Below, piece after piece: positions 43,503 to 52,785 of a stretch of DNA of 64,000 nucleotides. The position numbers were made by a program, and so were the translations under genes. Source of the DNA: Sphingomonas ginsenosidivorax (GTDB lineage: Bacteria; Pseudomonadota; Alphaproteobacteria; Sphingomonadales; Sphingomonadaceae); the NCBI RefSeq assembly GCF_007995065.1, contig NZ_VOQR01000001.1, positions 2,917,001 through 2,981,000 of the forward strand, in the 5' to 3' direction. Within the stretch, counting starts at the first letter, position 1. Every line of letters starts with the position of its first letter. The notes below the pieces were generated by a model. The model had not been told where the DNA came from and made no database searches. It saw only the letters and a list, made by a program, of their open reading frames with translations.

Positions 43503-43524
43503 GCCGACGGCAAGGACACGCGAC

Positions 43525-44592
43525 ATGGACCATATGGACGTCAACCCGATGGGGCTCGACGGTTTCGAGTTCTGCGAATTCACCGCCCCCGACGCCGACG
43601 CGATGGCGCGGCAGTTCGAGCAGCTCGGTTTCGTGGCGGCGTCGACGCACCCGACGCGCGCTGTGACGCGCTACAAGCAGGGCCGGATCAACCTGCTGCT
43701 CAACCGCGAACCGGACTCGCACGCGTCGGCCTTCGCCGCGGCGCACGGACCGTCGGCAAGCGGGATGGCGTTCCGCGTCGCCGACGCCAAGACCGCGTTC
43801 GACGCGGCCGTCGCGCGCGGCGCCAAGGCGGCGGATGCGAGCACCGGCGCGCTCGGGACAGGCTATGTGCTCGAAGGGATCGGCGGGTCGCTGCTGTACC
43901 TGGTCGACCGCCACGGCGCCGCCGGCTCGCTCTACGACGACTGGACCCCGGTCCCGGGTGCCGCGGAAGCGGAAGCCGAGAACAATGTCGGGCTCGACCT
44001 TCTCGACCACCTCACGCACAATGTGAAGCGCGGGCAGATGCGGACCTGGTCGGCCTTTTACGGCCAGATCTTCGGGTTCGAGGAGCAGAAATATTTCGAC
44101 ATCAAGGGCAAGGCGACCGGACTGTTCAGCCAGGCGATGATCGCGCCCGACCGCGCGATCCGCATCCCGCTCAACGAGAGCCAGGACGACAAGAGCCAGA
44201 TCGAGGAGTTCATCCGCGACTATAACGGCGAGGGCATCCAGCATCTCGCGCTGACCACCGACGACATCTACACCACCGTCGAGAAGCTGCGCGCGCGGGG
44301 CGTCAAGCTGCAGGACACGATCGAGACCTATTACGAACTGGTCGACAAGCGCGTGCCGAACCACGGCGAAGACCTCGCGCGCCTCAAGGCGAACCGCATC
44401 CTGCTCGACGGCAATGTCGGCGAGGAAGGGTTGTTGCTGCAGATCTTCACCGAGACGATGTTCGGGCCGATCTTCTTCGAGATCATCCAGCGCAAGGGCA
44501 ATGAAGGCTTCGGCAACGGCAATTTCCAGGCGCTGTACGAGAGCATCGAACTCGACCAGATCCGCCGCGGGGTGATCACCGTCGACGCGTAA
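43525..44592 (+). CDS. hpd: 4-hydroxyphenylpyruvate dioxygenase
   Basis: Converts 4-hydroxyphenylpyruvate to homogentisate with Fe(II) and O2. 355 residues, two vicinal-oxygen-chelate halves. Iron ligands are visible as His in LDHLTHNV, His in GIQHLALTTDDI and Glu in FFEIIQRKGNEGFGNGNF, the last being the family C-terminal signature. AAGGA lies nine bases before the ATG at 43525. First gene of an operon with hmgA, maiA and a Rieske gene. Controlled probably by the divergent MarR protein. Confidence 0.97.
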   Translation: MDHMDVNPMGLDGFEFCEFTAPDADAMARQFEQLGFVAASTHPTRAVTRYKQGRINLLLNREPDSHASAFAAAHGPSASGMAFRVADAKTAFDAAVARGAKAADASTGALGTGYVLEGIGGSLLYLVDRHGAAGSLYDDWTPVPGAAEAEAENNVGLDLLDHLTHNVKRGQMRTWSAFYGQIFGFEEQKYFDIKGKATGLFSQAMIAPDRAIRIPLNESQDDKSQIEEFIRDYNGEGIQHLALTTDDIYTTVEKLRARGVKLQDTIETYYELVDKRVPNHGEDLARLKANRILLDGNVGEEGLLLQIFTETMFGPIFFEIIQRKGNEGFGNGNFQALYESIELDQIRRGVITVDA

Positions 44593-44601
44593 TCCCCACC
44601 C

Positions 44602-44681
44602 GTTCTCCCGCGAAGGCGGGAGTCCAGGGTTACGGAACGCAGCGCTGCTTGGCTCCTGGACTCCCGCCTTCGCGGGAGAAC
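44602..44681 (+). repeat. Palindromic repeat family B, copy 2
   Basis: 80 bases, arms GTTCTCCCGCGAAGGCGGGA and its complement matching over 20 bases, enclosing TCCAGG/CCTGGA inner arms. It is located between hpd and hmgA within the operon and could adjust the ratio of their messages. Confidence 0.88.
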
Positions 44682-44744
44682 GGCGAGGGAAGGTGAGGCG
44701 GTCACACCCGCGAAGAATCGGAACAGGTGTTGGAGAGGAAGCCC

Positions 44745-46055
44745 ATGACAATGCACCAGCCGAGCGACGCGGGCGCGACCGCCGGAACCTACCTCCCCGG
44801 CTTCGGCAACCACGTCTCGACCGAAGCCGTCCCCGGCGCGCTGCCGATCGGGCGCAATTCGCCGCAGCGCCCTGCCTTCGGGCTCTATACCGAGCAGCTG
44901 TCGGGCACGGCCTTCACCGCACCGCGTCACGAGAATCGCCGCAGCTGGCTCTACCGCTTGCGCCCGACCGCCGAGCATCCGCCCTACACGCGCTACGCCG
45001 GCGCGGCCCGGTTCGCCCCCGGCACTGGCGACGCGCCGCTCGCGCCCAACCGGTTGCGCTGGGATCCGGTCGCGGCCTGTGCCCCCGGGACCGACTGGCT
45101 CGACGGCATCACGACGATGCTCGCCAACCGCGACCCCGCCGATCTCGAGGGAGTCGCGCTCCACGTCTATGCCGCCGACACCGACATGGACCGCGTGTTC
45201 ATGGACGCGGACGGCGAATTGCTGTTCGTGCCGCAGGCCGGCCGCCTCGACGTCGTCACCGAACTCGGCCGCCTGGTGATCGCGCCGGGGCAGATCGCGC
45301 TGGTCCCGCGCGGCGTGCGGTTCCGCGTGGCACTCCCCGACGGCACCGCGCGCGGCTATGTCGTCGAGAATCACGGCGGCCTGTTCCGCCTCCCCGATCT
45401 CGGCCCGATCGGCGCCAACGGCCTCGCCAACGCGCGCGATTTCGAGACGCCGGTCGCGTGGTTCGAGGATCACGACGAACCGACGCAGGTCGTCCAGAAG
45501 TTCATGGGCAGCCTGTGGACGACGACGCTCGACCATTCCCCGCTCGACGTCGTCGCGTGGCACGGCAACCTCGCGCCGTGGCGCTACGATCTCGCCCGCT
45601 TCAACACGATCGGCAGCGTCAGCTTCGACCATCCCGATCCGTCGATCTTCACGCTGCTGACCTCGCCCAGCGACGTGCCCGGGCGCGCCAACGCCGATTT
45701 CGTGATCTTCCCGCCGCGCTGGATGGTCGCCGAGGACACGTTCCGCCCGCCCTGGTTCCACCGCAACATCATGTCCGAGGCGATGGGGCTGATCACCGGC
45801 GCGTACGACGCCAAGGCCGAAGGGTTCGCGCCCGGCGGCATCTCGCTGCACAATCTGATGGCGGGTCACGGCCCCGATCTCGCCAGCTGGACGGGTGCGA
45901 GCAACGCCGACCTCAAGCCGCACAAGATCGACGGCGCGATGGCGTTCATGGTCGAGAGCTGCTGGCCGTACAAACCGACGTCCTACGCGCTCGACCATGC
46001 GCAGCTCGATTACGACGCGGTCTGGGCGGACTTCCCGAAGGCGAAGCTGCCCTGA
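44745..46055 (+). CDS. hmgA: Homogentisate 1,2-dioxygenase
   Basis: Opens the homogentisate ring to maleylacetoacetate. 436 residues. Iron-ligand signature is [15 protein letters not shown]; other marks are [39 protein letters not shown] and [18 protein letters not shown] at 44745 with GGAGAGGAAG upstream; an ATG at 44727 would overlap that site. Its TGA overlaps the maiA ATG (TGATG). Confidence 0.97.
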   Translation: MTMHQPSDAGATAGTYLPGFGNHVSTEAVPGALPIGRNSPQRPAFGLYTEQLSGTAFTAPRHENRRSWLYRLRPTAEHPPYTRYAGAARFAPGTGDAPLAPNRLRWDPVAACAPGTDWLDGITTMLANRDPADLEGVALHVYAADTDMDRVFMDADGELLFVPQAGRLDVVTELGRLVIAPGQIALVPRGVRFRVALPDGTARGYVVENHGGLFRLPDLGPIGANGLANARDFETPVAWFEDHDEPTQVVQKFMGSLWTTTLDHSPLDVVAWHGNLAPWRYDLARFNTIGSVSFDHPDPSIFTLLTSPSDVPGRANADFVIFPPRWMVAEDTFRPPWFHRNIMSEAMGLITGAYDAKAEGFAPGGISLHNLMAGHGPDLASWTGASNADLKPHKIDGAMAFMVESCWPYKPTSYALDHAQLDYDAVWADFPKAKLP

Positions 46056-46687
46056 TGATCCTACACGGCTATTGGCGCTCGGGTGCGGCGTATCGCGTGC
46101 GGATAGCGCTCGCGCTCAAAGGCATCGCCTACGAGCAGGTGACGCATGACCTGCGCACCGACGCGCAGGCGTCCGACGCGTACCGCGCGCTCAACCCGCA
46201 AGGACTGGTGCCCGCGCTGGAGGCGGACGGCGACGTGCTGACCCAGTCGCCCGCGATCCTCGAATGGCTGGAGGAGCGCTACCCCTCGCCGGCCCTGCTC
46301 CCCGAGGCCGCGACCGATCGCACGGTCGTGCGCGCGATGGCAGCGACGGTCGCGTGCGACATCCATCCGCTCAACAATCTGCGCGTCGTGCAGGCGCTCC
46401 AGCGCGACTTCGGACTCGACGCCGCCGCGGTGCAGGCGTGGATGGCGCGCTGGATGGGCGACGGCTTCGCTGCGCTTGAGGTGATGATCGCGCGTCACGG
46501 CCGTGGCTTCGCGTTCGGCGACACGCCGACGATCGCCGATTGCTGCCTCGTGCCGCAGGTCTATTCGGCCGAGCGGTTCGCGGTCGACCTGACGCCCTAT
46601 CCGCAGCTGATGGCGGCGGTCGACCGGGCGCGCGCGCTCCCCGCCTTCCAGGCCGCGCACCCTGACCGCCAACCCGACGCCGGATGA
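46055..46687 (+). CDS. maiA: Maleylacetoacetate isomerase (zeta-class glutathione transferase)
   Basis: Isomerises maleylacetoacetate to fumarylacetoacetate with glutathione. 210 residues. The N-terminal segment LHGYWRSGAAYRVRIALALK holds the catalytic Ser region in the form used by many alphaproteobacterial enzymes, with QSPAILEWLEERYP and CDIHPLNNLRVVQ typical of MaiA. Coupled to hmgA upstream and to the Rieske gene downstream by short overlaps. Confidence 0.95.
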   Translation: MILHGYWRSGAAYRVRIALALKGIAYEQVTHDLRTDAQASDAYRALNPQGLVPALEADGDVLTQSPAILEWLEERYPSPALLPEAATDRTVVRAMAATVACDIHPLNNLRVVQALQRDFGLDAAAVQAWMARWMGDGFAALEVMIARHGRGFAFGDTPTIADCCLVPQVYSAERFAVDLTPYPQLMAAVDRARALPAFQAAHPDRQPDAG

Positions 46688-47040
46688 TCGAGCGCGTCTT
46701 CGCGACCCCGGCCGGCGTGACGCTCGGCCCGCTCGCGCTCATCCCCGACGGCACCGCGCGCAATTTCGTGCTGCAGCTACGCGCCGGGCGGTTCCACGGC
46801 TTCGTCGTGCGCCGCGGCGAGAGCGTGGTCGGCTATGTCGATCGCTGTCCGCACATGGGCGTGCCGTTGGCGCAGTCGCTCGACGCCTATCTGACCCCCG
46901 ACGGGACGCGGATCGCCTGTGCATGGCATGGCGCGCTGTTCGAGATCGCCGACGGGCTGTGTGTCGGCGGTCCGTGCGTGGGGGCCGCACTTACCCCCTG
47001 GCCGGTGACGGTGGCCGACGGAGTCATTGTCACCGCCTGA
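46684..47040 (+). CDS. Rieske [2Fe-2S] domain protein
   Basis: 118 residues. The cluster motif is CPHMG (residues about 55-59) and CAWHG (about 79-83), i.e. Cys-X-His and Cys-X2-His. No membrane segment or oxygenase domain, so it is a free ferredoxin-like protein. It overlaps the maiA stop (ATGA) and is therefore part of the homogentisate operon, possibly supplying electrons or a regulatory role. Its presence in this operon is not part of the standard pathway. Partner unknown. Confidence 0.9.
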   Translation: MIERVFATPAGVTLGPLALIPDGTARNFVLQLRAGRFHGFVVRRGESVVGYVDRCPHMGVPLAQSLDAYLTPDGTRIACAWHGALFEIADGLCVGGPCVGAALTPWPVTVADGVIVTA

Positions 47041-47041
47041 C

Positions 47042-47120
47042 GTTCTCCCGCGAAGGCGGGAGCCCAGGAGTCGCGAGCGCGGTCCTCCGTAACCCTGGGC
47101 TCCCGCCGTCGCGGGAGAAC
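47042..47120 (+). repeat. Palindromic repeat family B, copy 3
   Basis: 79 bases between the convergent Rieske and pccA genes; arms GTTCTCCCGCGAAGGCGGGA and TCCCGCCGTCGCGGGAGAAC with one mismatch. Likely a two-way terminator here. Confidence 0.88.
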
Positions 47121-47135
47121 AGCAGGCGGTGCGGC

Positions 47136-49178
47136 TTACTCCAGCTCCAGGATCACCTGGTCGACCGCCAGGCTATCGCCCGCCTTCGCCTCGACCGACT
47201 TCACCGTCCCGGTCTTCTCGGCGCGCAGGATGTTCTCCATCTTCATCGCCTCTACCACCGCCAGCGGCTGCCCAGCCTCGACCTTGTCCCCTGCCGCGAC
47301 GTCGAGCCGCACGAGCAGCCCCGGCATCGGGCAGATCAGGAATTTCGACAGGTCGGGCGCGATCTTCTCGATCATGTGCCGCGCATAGGGGGCCGCGCGC
47401 GCCGGCAGCACGCGAACGGCGTGGCTCGCGCCGCGCGTCGTCAGCTTGAAGCCGCCGCGCGTGCGCGCGATGCGGACGCTCAGGTCCTCCGCGCCGTCGA
47501 CCATGACCATCCGGTCGCCGGGCGTATATTCGAGCGCGACGTCAAGGTCCTCGCCATCGACGACGATCCCGTCGGTCGAGACCGTCACATTGTGGTCGAC
47601 GCCGCCGATCGTCACGGTCCAGTCCGCAGGCGGCCGCAGCCGCCGCCCGAGCTGGCCGTCGATCCGCCGCGCGCGATCGGCTTCCGCAGTCGCAGCGAAC
47701 GCGGCCACCGCGGCGAGCGTCGTCAGCAAGTCTGGGTTCGCCAGCGCGCCGTGGAAGCCGTCGGGATATTCCTCCGCGATGAACCCGGTGGTCAGCGCGC
47801 CCGATCGGAACCGCGGATGCTGCATGATCGCGGAGAGGAAATCGATGTTGTTGCCCGGCCCCTCGATCTCGAACGCGTCGAGCGCGGCGATCTGCAGATC
47901 GACCGCCTCGTCGCGGGTCGGCGCCCAGGTGATGAGCTTGGCGATCATCGGGTCGTAGAACATCGACACCTCGCCGCCCTCGCGCACGCCGTCGTCGACG
48001 CGCACATATCCGTTCGTGCCGAGCGTAGTCGAAGCACCTGCGCTTGGGACGTGCCCTTCGACTTCGCTCAGGGCGAACGGCAGGGGCGGGTTATACCGGA
48101 CCAGCCGCCCAATACTCGGCAGGAACCCGCGATACGGATCCTCCGCGTACACCCGGTTCTCGATCGACCAGCCGTTCAGTTGCACATCGGCTTGCGCAAA
48201 CGGCAGCGGCTCGCCCGCCGCCACGCGGATCATCAACTCGACCAGGTCGAGCCCGGTGATCGCCTCGGTCACCGGATGCTCGACCTGCAGCCGGGTGTTC
48301 ATTTCGAGGAAGTAGAAGCCCTCGCCGGTCGTATCCGCACCCGAGACGATCAGCTCGACCGTGCCGGCGGAAAAATACCCCACCGCCTGCGCGAGCGCGA
48401 CCGCCTGCTCGCCCATGGCTTTCCGCATCTTCGGCGTCACGAACGGCGACGGCGCTTCCTCGACCACCTTCTGGTGGCGGCGCTGGATCGAGCATTCGCG
48501 TTCGTTGAGATAGACGATGTTGCCGTGCTGGTCGCCGATCAGCTGGATCTCGATATGCCGCGGGCTTTCGATGAACTTCTCGATGAACACGCGGTCGTCG
48601 CCGAAGCTCGCCAGCCCCTCGCGCTTGGTCGCCTCGAAGCCCTCGCGAACGTCCTGCTCGCTATAGGCCAGCCGCATGCCCTTGCCGCCGCCGCCGGCGG
48701 ACGCCTTCATCATCACCGGATAGCCAATGCCCGATGCGATCTCGACCGCATGGTCGGTGCTGTCGATCTCGCCGAGATAGCCGGGGACGACGTTGACGCC
48801 CGCGGCCTTGGCAAGCTTCTTCGATTCGATCTTGTCGCCCATCGCCGCGATCGCCTCGGGCGGCGGGCCGACGAACGCGATCCCGGCCTCGGCGCAGGCG
48901 CGCGCGAAACTCTCGCGCTCGCTGAGGAAGCCGTAGCCGGGGTGGATACAGTCGGCGCCTGTCTCGCGCGCGGCGAGCAGGATCAGGTCGGCCTTGAGAT
49001 AGCTCTCCGCCGCCGGCGCCGGCCCGAGCCGGACGGATTCGTCGGCCATCAGCACATGCGGCGCGCGCGCGTCCGCGTCCGAATAGACCGCAACGGTCTT
49101 GATGCCCATCGCCTTGGCGGTCCGCATGACCCGACACGCGATCTCGCCACGATTGGCGACCAGAATTTTCTTGAACAT
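47136..49178 (-). CDS. pccA: Propionyl-CoA/acetyl-CoA carboxylase biotin-containing alpha subunit with in-frame repeat insert
   Basis: Carboxylates biotin and with PccB makes methylmalonyl-CoA from propionyl-CoA. 680 residues. Biotin carboxylase N-domain (KKILVANRGEIACRVMRTA), ATP-grasp KASAGGGGKGMR, EMNTRLQVEHPVTE, and the C-terminal biotinyl motif VVEAMKMENILRAE. Residues about 367-390 (FALSEVEGHVPSAGASTTLG and flanks) are encoded by repeat family A at 48010-48080, inserted in frame within the biotin carboxylase C-terminal subdomain. Homologues run directly from RLVRY.PP to VRVDDGV. ATG at 49178 overlaps the upstream stop. Confidence 0.95.
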   Translation of the reverse strand: MFKKILVANRGEIACRVMRTAKAMGIKTVAVYSDADARAPHVLMADESVRLGPAPAAESYLKADLILLAARETGADCIHPGYGFLSERESFARACAEAGIAFVGPPPEAIAAMGDKIESKKLAKAAGVNVVPGYLGEIDSTDHAVEIASGIGYPVMMKASAGGGGKGMRLAYSEQDVREGFEATKREGLASFGDDRVFIEKFIESPRHIEIQLIGDQHGNIVYLNERECSIQRRHQKVVEEAPSPFVTPKMRKAMGEQAVALAQAVGYFSAGTVELIVSGADTTGEGFYFLEMNTRLQVEHPVTEAITGLDLVELMIRVAAGEPLPFAQADVQLNGWSIENRVYAEDPYRGFLPSIGRLVRYNPPLPFALSEVEGHVPSAGASTTLGTNGYVRVDDGVREGGEVSMFYDPMIAKLITWAPTRDEAVDLQIAALDAFEIEGPGNNIDFLSAIMQHPRFRSGALTTGFIAEEYPDGFHGALANPDLLTTLAAVAAFAATAEADRARRIDGQLGRRLRPPADWTVTIGGVDHNVTVSTDGIVVDGEDLDVALEYTPGDRMVMVDGAEDLSVRIARTRGGFKLTTRGASHAVRVLPARAAPYARHMIEKIAPDLSKFLICPMPGLLVRLDVAAGDKVEAGQPLAVVEAMKMENILRAEKTGTVKSVEAKAGDSLAVDQVILELE
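48010..48080 (-). repeat. Palindromic repeat family A, copy 3, inside pccA
   Basis: 71 bases with ends CCGTTCGTGCCGAGCGTAGT and CTTCGCTCAGGGCGAACGG, closely matching 34067-34136. It contains no stop in the pccA frame and adds about 24 codons. Confidence 0.9.
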
Positions 49179-49417
49179 CAATTCTCACCCGATTGTGACG
49201 AGGAACGCAGCGCAAGGAATGCCAGCACGAGGCTGGCGAGCACGAAGACGACTGAGACCCCACCGAAAAAGAGTCCGAAGGGGCCGAAGCACTCGGCAGC
49301 TAGGCTACCAAATTGATGACACCGGCTAGCTTCTCGATCAGCGAAGCTCAGCATGACGAGACCGTAGCAAAGCCATGCTGTCAGCAACGCCAGCAGCACG
49401 GCGATGCGACGCCTCAC
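49178..49417 (-). CDS. Small two-helix membrane protein, unknown function
   Basis: 79 residues with hydrophobic helices at about 4-22 ([20 protein letters not shown]) and about 43-70 ([20 protein letters not shown]), Cys residues in the loop ([13 protein letters not shown]) and a short polar tail. GTG at 49417 in a GTGA overlap with the bioB stop, and its TGA overlaps the pccA ATG, so it is embedded in the propionate operon. The loop Cys pair may form a disulfide in the periplasm. No family recognised. Confidence 0.6.
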   Translation of the reverse strand: MRRRIAVLLALLTAWLCYGLVMLSFADREASRCHQFGSLAAECFGPFGLFFGGVSVVFVLASLVLAFLALRSSSQSGEN

Positions 49418-50514
49418 TCCGCCGCGACCCGCATCGGCTCCTCGCCGAGCATTGGCTTCAGCCCCAGCTTCGCCAGCAGCGCCGCATCCGCGCTGTCGCC
49501 AGCATTGCCCGTGGTCAGCAGCTTGTCGCCCGTGAAGATCGAGTTCGCGCCGGCCATGAAGCACAGCGCCTGCGTCGCCTCGCCCATGCTCTCGCGGCCC
49601 GCGGACAGGCGGACCATGCTCAGCGGCATCGTGATCCGCGCCACCGCGACGGTGCGGACGAACTCGATGTCGTCGATCTTTGCCATCGGCGTGTCCGCCA
49701 GCATGTCGCCGAGCGGCGTGCCGCGCACCGGCACCAGCGCGTTGACGGGGACGCTCTCGGGATGCCGCGGCAACGTCGCCAGCGCGTGCACGAAGCCGAC
49801 GCGGTCGCCGCGCGTCTCGCCCATCCCGACGATCCCGCCGCAGCAGACGCTGATGCCCGCGTCACGGACATTGGCGAGCGTATCGAGCCGGTCCGCAAAC
49901 GTGCGCGTGGTGATCACATTGCCGTAATTCTCGGGGCTCGTGTCGATATTGTGGTTGTAGTAATCGAGCCCCGCATCGGCGAGCTGCCGCGCCTGATGCG
50001 GCTCGAGCATGCCGAGCGTCATGCATGTCTCGAGGCCCATCGCCTTCACGCCCTCGACCATCGCGATCACCTTGCCCATGTCGCGGTCCTTGGGGTTGCG
50101 CCACGCGGCGCCCATGCAGAAACGCTGCGAGCCTGCGGCCTTGGCTTCGGCGGCGGACGCGAGCACGGCCTGCACCTCCATCAGCTTCTCGGCCTTCAAC
50201 TGCGTGTCGGCCGAGGCGGATTGCGAGCAATAGCCGCAATCCTCGGGGCAGCCGCCGGTCTTGATCGACAGCAACGTGCACAGCTGCACTTCGCCCGCGG
50301 CGTGATGCGCGCGGTGGACGGTCTGCGCGCGGAACATGAGCTCGTCGAACGGAAGGTCGAACAGCGCGCTGATTTCCGCGCGGGTCCAGTCGGTTCTGGA
50401 CTCCCCTCCCGCACGCGGGAGGGGCTGGGAGTGGGCCTGGTCGGGAACGGCGCTGCCCATCGACAGGCCCTCCCCTAGCCCCTCCCGCGAGCGGGACAAT
50501 AGTGTATCGGTCAT
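49414..50514 (-). CDS. bioB: Biotin synthase with repeat-derived N-terminal insert
   Basis: Radical-SAM enzyme that inserts sulfur into dethiobiotin. 366 residues. [4Fe-4S]/SAM cluster motif [13 protein letters not shown], with [10 protein letters not shown] before it, and [26 protein letters not shown] after. The native start appears to be MTDTL; residues about 7-38 are encoded by repeat D (50401-50496) before [20 protein letters not shown], the usual N-terminus. It overlaps the mutase stop (ATGA) upstream, and feeds biotin to PccA in the same operon. Other bio genes are absent here. Confidence 0.95.
   Translation of the reverse strand: MTDTLLSRSREGLGEGLSMGSAVPDQAHSQPLPRAGGESRTDWTRAEISALFDLPFDELMFRAQTVHRAHHAAGEVQLCTLLSIKTGGCPEDCGYCSQSASADTQLKAEKLMEVQAVLASAAEAKAAGSQRFCMGAAWRNPKDRDMGKVIAMVEGVKAMGLETCMTLGMLEPHQARQLADAGLDYYNHNIDTSPENYGNVITTRTFADRLDTLANVRDAGISVCCGGIVGMGETRGDRVGFVHALATLPRHPESVPVNALVPVRGTPLGDMLADTPMAKIDDIEFVRTVAVARITMPLSMVRLSAGRESMGEATQALCFMAGANSIFTGDKLLTTGNAGDSADAALLAKLGLKPMLGEEPMRVAAE
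50401..50496 (-). repeat. Palindromic repeat family D, copy 2, inside bioB
   Basis: Ends CTCCCCTCCCGCACGCGGGA and CTCCCGCGAGCGGGA; inner GTGGGCCTG / CAGGCCCTCC arms. 96 bases, 32 codons, no stop in the bioB frame. The other copies are at 10473-10571 and 61080-61187. Confidence 0.88.
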
Positions 50515-52655
50515 TCTGCGGCTTCCTCTTGGGGCGGCATGTTGTGGCCGAGCAGGCGGAGGACTTCCTCCGCCGCCTCGACGAGATTGGTACCGGGGCC
50601 GAAGATCGCCTGCACCCCGGCATCGCGCAACGTCTGATAGTCCTGCGCGGGGATCACGCCACCCGCGATCACCTTAATGTCGGCACGCCCTGCCTCGCGC
50701 AGGTGGCCGATCAGCTCGGGGATCAGAGTCTTGTGGCCCGCAGCGAGGCTCGACGCGCCGACGACGTCGACGTCGCTCGCGACCGCCAGCGCCGCGGCCT
50801 CGGACGGTGTCTGGAACAGCGGCCCCGGCACGATCTCGAACCCCAGGTCGCCGAACATCGAGCTGACGAGATTCGCGCCGCGGTCGTGCCCGTCCTGCCC
50901 CATCTTGGCGACCAGCATCCGCGGCTTGCGGCCGATCCGTCGCTCGGTCGCCGCGACCCCGTCGGTCAGCCGGGTCCAGCGCGCATCGTCCTGGTACGCG
51001 CCGCCATAGATGCCCGACACCGGCGTCGGCTGCGTCCCATAGCGGCCGAACACATCCTCCATCGCCGACGAAATCTCGCCGAGCGTCGCGCGCGCGCGGG
51101 CCGCATCGACCGCGAGCGCGAGCAGGTTGTCGGTCCCCCGCGCACCCTCGCGCAGCGCATCCAGCGCCGCCCGGCACGCCGCCTCGTCGCGCGCCGCCTT
51201 CACCCGCTTGATCCGCGCGATCTGGCCTTCGCGGACCGCGACGTTGTCGACGTCGAGAATGTCGATAGGGTCCTGCTCGGCGAGCTTGTACTTGTTCACC
51301 CCGACGATGACGTCCTCGCCGCGATCGACGCGTGCCTGCCGTCCGGCGGCGGCTTCCTCGATCATCGCCTTGGGCCAGCCCGCGGCGACCGCCTTGGCCA
51401 TCCCGCCCTCGCGCTCGACCCGCTCGATGATCTCCCACGCGCCGTCGACCAGGCTCTGCGTCAGGCTCTCGATATAATAGCTGCCACCCAGCGGATCGAC
51501 GACCTTGGTCATCCCCGTCTCTTCCTGGATCACGATCTGCGTGTTGCGCGCGATCCGCGCCGAGAAGTCGGTCGGCAGCGCGATCGCCTCGTCGAGCGCG
51601 TTGGTGTGGAGCGACTGCGTGCCCCCCAGCATCGCCGCCATCGCCTCGATCGTGGTGCGCATGACGTTGTTGTACGGATCCTGCTCGGTCAGCGACACGC
51701 CGCTCGTCTGGCAATGCGTGCGCAGCATCTTCGAGCGCTCGTCCTTCGCGCCCAGATCGGTCATCACCCGGTGCCACAGCACGCGCGCCGCGCGCAGCTT
51801 GGCGATCTCCATGAAGAAGTTCATGCCGATCGCGAAGAAGAACGACAGCCGCCCGGCGAACTTGTCGATGTCGAGCCCGCTCGCGACACCGTATTTCACG
51901 TACTCGCGGCCGTCAGCGATCGTGAAGGCGAGCTCGTGGAGCTGCGTCGCCCCCGCCTCCTGCATGTGATAGCCGCTGATCGAGATGCTGTTGAACTTCG
52001 GCATCTCCCGGCTGGTATAGCCGAAGATGTCCGAGATGATCCGCATGCTGGGCTCGGGCGGGTAGATGTACGTGTTGCGGACCATGAACTCCTTGAGGAT
52101 GTCGTTCTGGATGGTCCCGTCGAGCTGCGCGCGCGGCACGCCCTGTTCCTCGCCCGCGACGATGAAGAAGGCGAGGATCGGGATCACCGCGCCGTTCATC
52201 GTCATGCTGACCGACATCTCGTCGAGCGGGATGCCGTCGAACAGGATCTTCATGTCCTCGACGCTGTCGATCGCGACGCCCGCCTTGCCGACGTCGCCGG
52301 TCACGCGCGGATGGTCACTGTCATAGCCGCGGTGCGTGGCCAGATCGAACGCGACGCTCAGCCCTTTCTGCCCGGCGGCGAGGTTGCGGCGGTAGAAGGC
52401 GTTGGAAGCCTCCGCGGTCGAGAAGCCGGCGTACTGCCGGATCGTCCACGGCCGCCCCGCATACATCGACGCGCGCACGCCGCGCGTGAACGGCGCGAAA
52501 CCCGGCAGGCCGGGATCCACGGTGACGTCCTCGGCGGTGTAGAGCGGCTTGACGTCGATGCCCTCGGGGGTGGGCCAAGTCAGGTCGGCGCCCTTTACTT
52601 CCTTGGCGGCGGCAGCCTGCCAGTCGGCAAGGGTGGGGGTCGGTTTGTCAGTCAT
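50511..52655 (-). CDS. scpA: Methylmalonyl-CoA mutase
   Basis: Adenosylcobalamin-dependent rearrangement of (R)-methylmalonyl-CoA to succinyl-CoA. 714 residues, single-chain type with substrate barrel and C-terminal B12 domain. Marks: [57 protein letters not shown], and base-off B12 motif [12 protein letters not shown] with SSLAAGH and GGVIP. bioB follows by ATGA overlap. The gene for the MeaB-type chaperone is not in the window. Preceded by repeat C in the spacer to the hydratase gene. Confidence 0.97.
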   Translation of the reverse strand: MTDKPTPTLADWQAAAAKEVKGADLTWPTPEGIDVKPLYTAEDVTVDPGLPGFAPFTRGVRASMYAGRPWTIRQYAGFSTAEASNAFYRRNLAAGQKGLSVAFDLATHRGYDSDHPRVTGDVGKAGVAIDSVEDMKILFDGIPLDEMSVSMTMNGAVIPILAFFIVAGEEQGVPRAQLDGTIQNDILKEFMVRNTYIYPPEPSMRIISDIFGYTSREMPKFNSISISGYHMQEAGATQLHELAFTIADGREYVKYGVASGLDIDKFAGRLSFFFAIGMNFFMEIAKLRAARVLWHRVMTDLGAKDERSKMLRTHCQTSGVSLTEQDPYNNVMRTTIEAMAAMLGGTQSLHTNALDEAIALPTDFSARIARNTQIVIQEETGMTKVVDPLGGSYYIESLTQSLVDGAWEIIERVEREGGMAKAVAAGWPKAMIEEAAAGRQARVDRGEDVIVGVNKYKLAEQDPIDILDVDNVAVREGQIARIKRVKAARDEAACRAALDALREGARGTDNLLALAVDAARARATLGEISSAMEDVFGRYGTQPTPVSGIYGGAYQDDARWTRLTDGVAATERRIGRKPRMLVAKMGQDGHDRGANLVSSMFGDLGFEIVPGPLFQTPSEAAALAVASDVDVVGASSLAAGHKTLIPELIGHLREAGRADIKVIAGGVIPAQDYQTLRDAGVQAIFGPGTNLVEAAEEVLRLLGHNMPPQEEAAE

Positions 52656-52663
52656 ACTTGAAA

Positions 52664-52772
52664 CACCACCCCGGCGGAGGCCGGGGCCCAGTTGGAAAGG
52701 TCGAGGTAATGGAGCGCAGCACCAGTCAATTGTCCGTTACCCAACTGGGCCCCGGCCTCCGCCGGGGTGGTG
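52664..52772 (+). repeat. Palindromic repeat family C, copy 2
   Basis: 109 bases; outer arms CACCACCCCGGCGGAGGCCG and its complement, inner CCCAGTTGG / CCAACTGGG. It fills the spacer between the hydratase stop and the mutase start in the propionate operon and may create a step in transcript level. Confidence 0.88.
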
Positions 52773-52785
52773 GCGGGAGCAAGGC

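Noticed and set aside
46923..49316. 797-codon plus-strand frame
   Set aside because: Antisense to pccA and running through repeat sequence.
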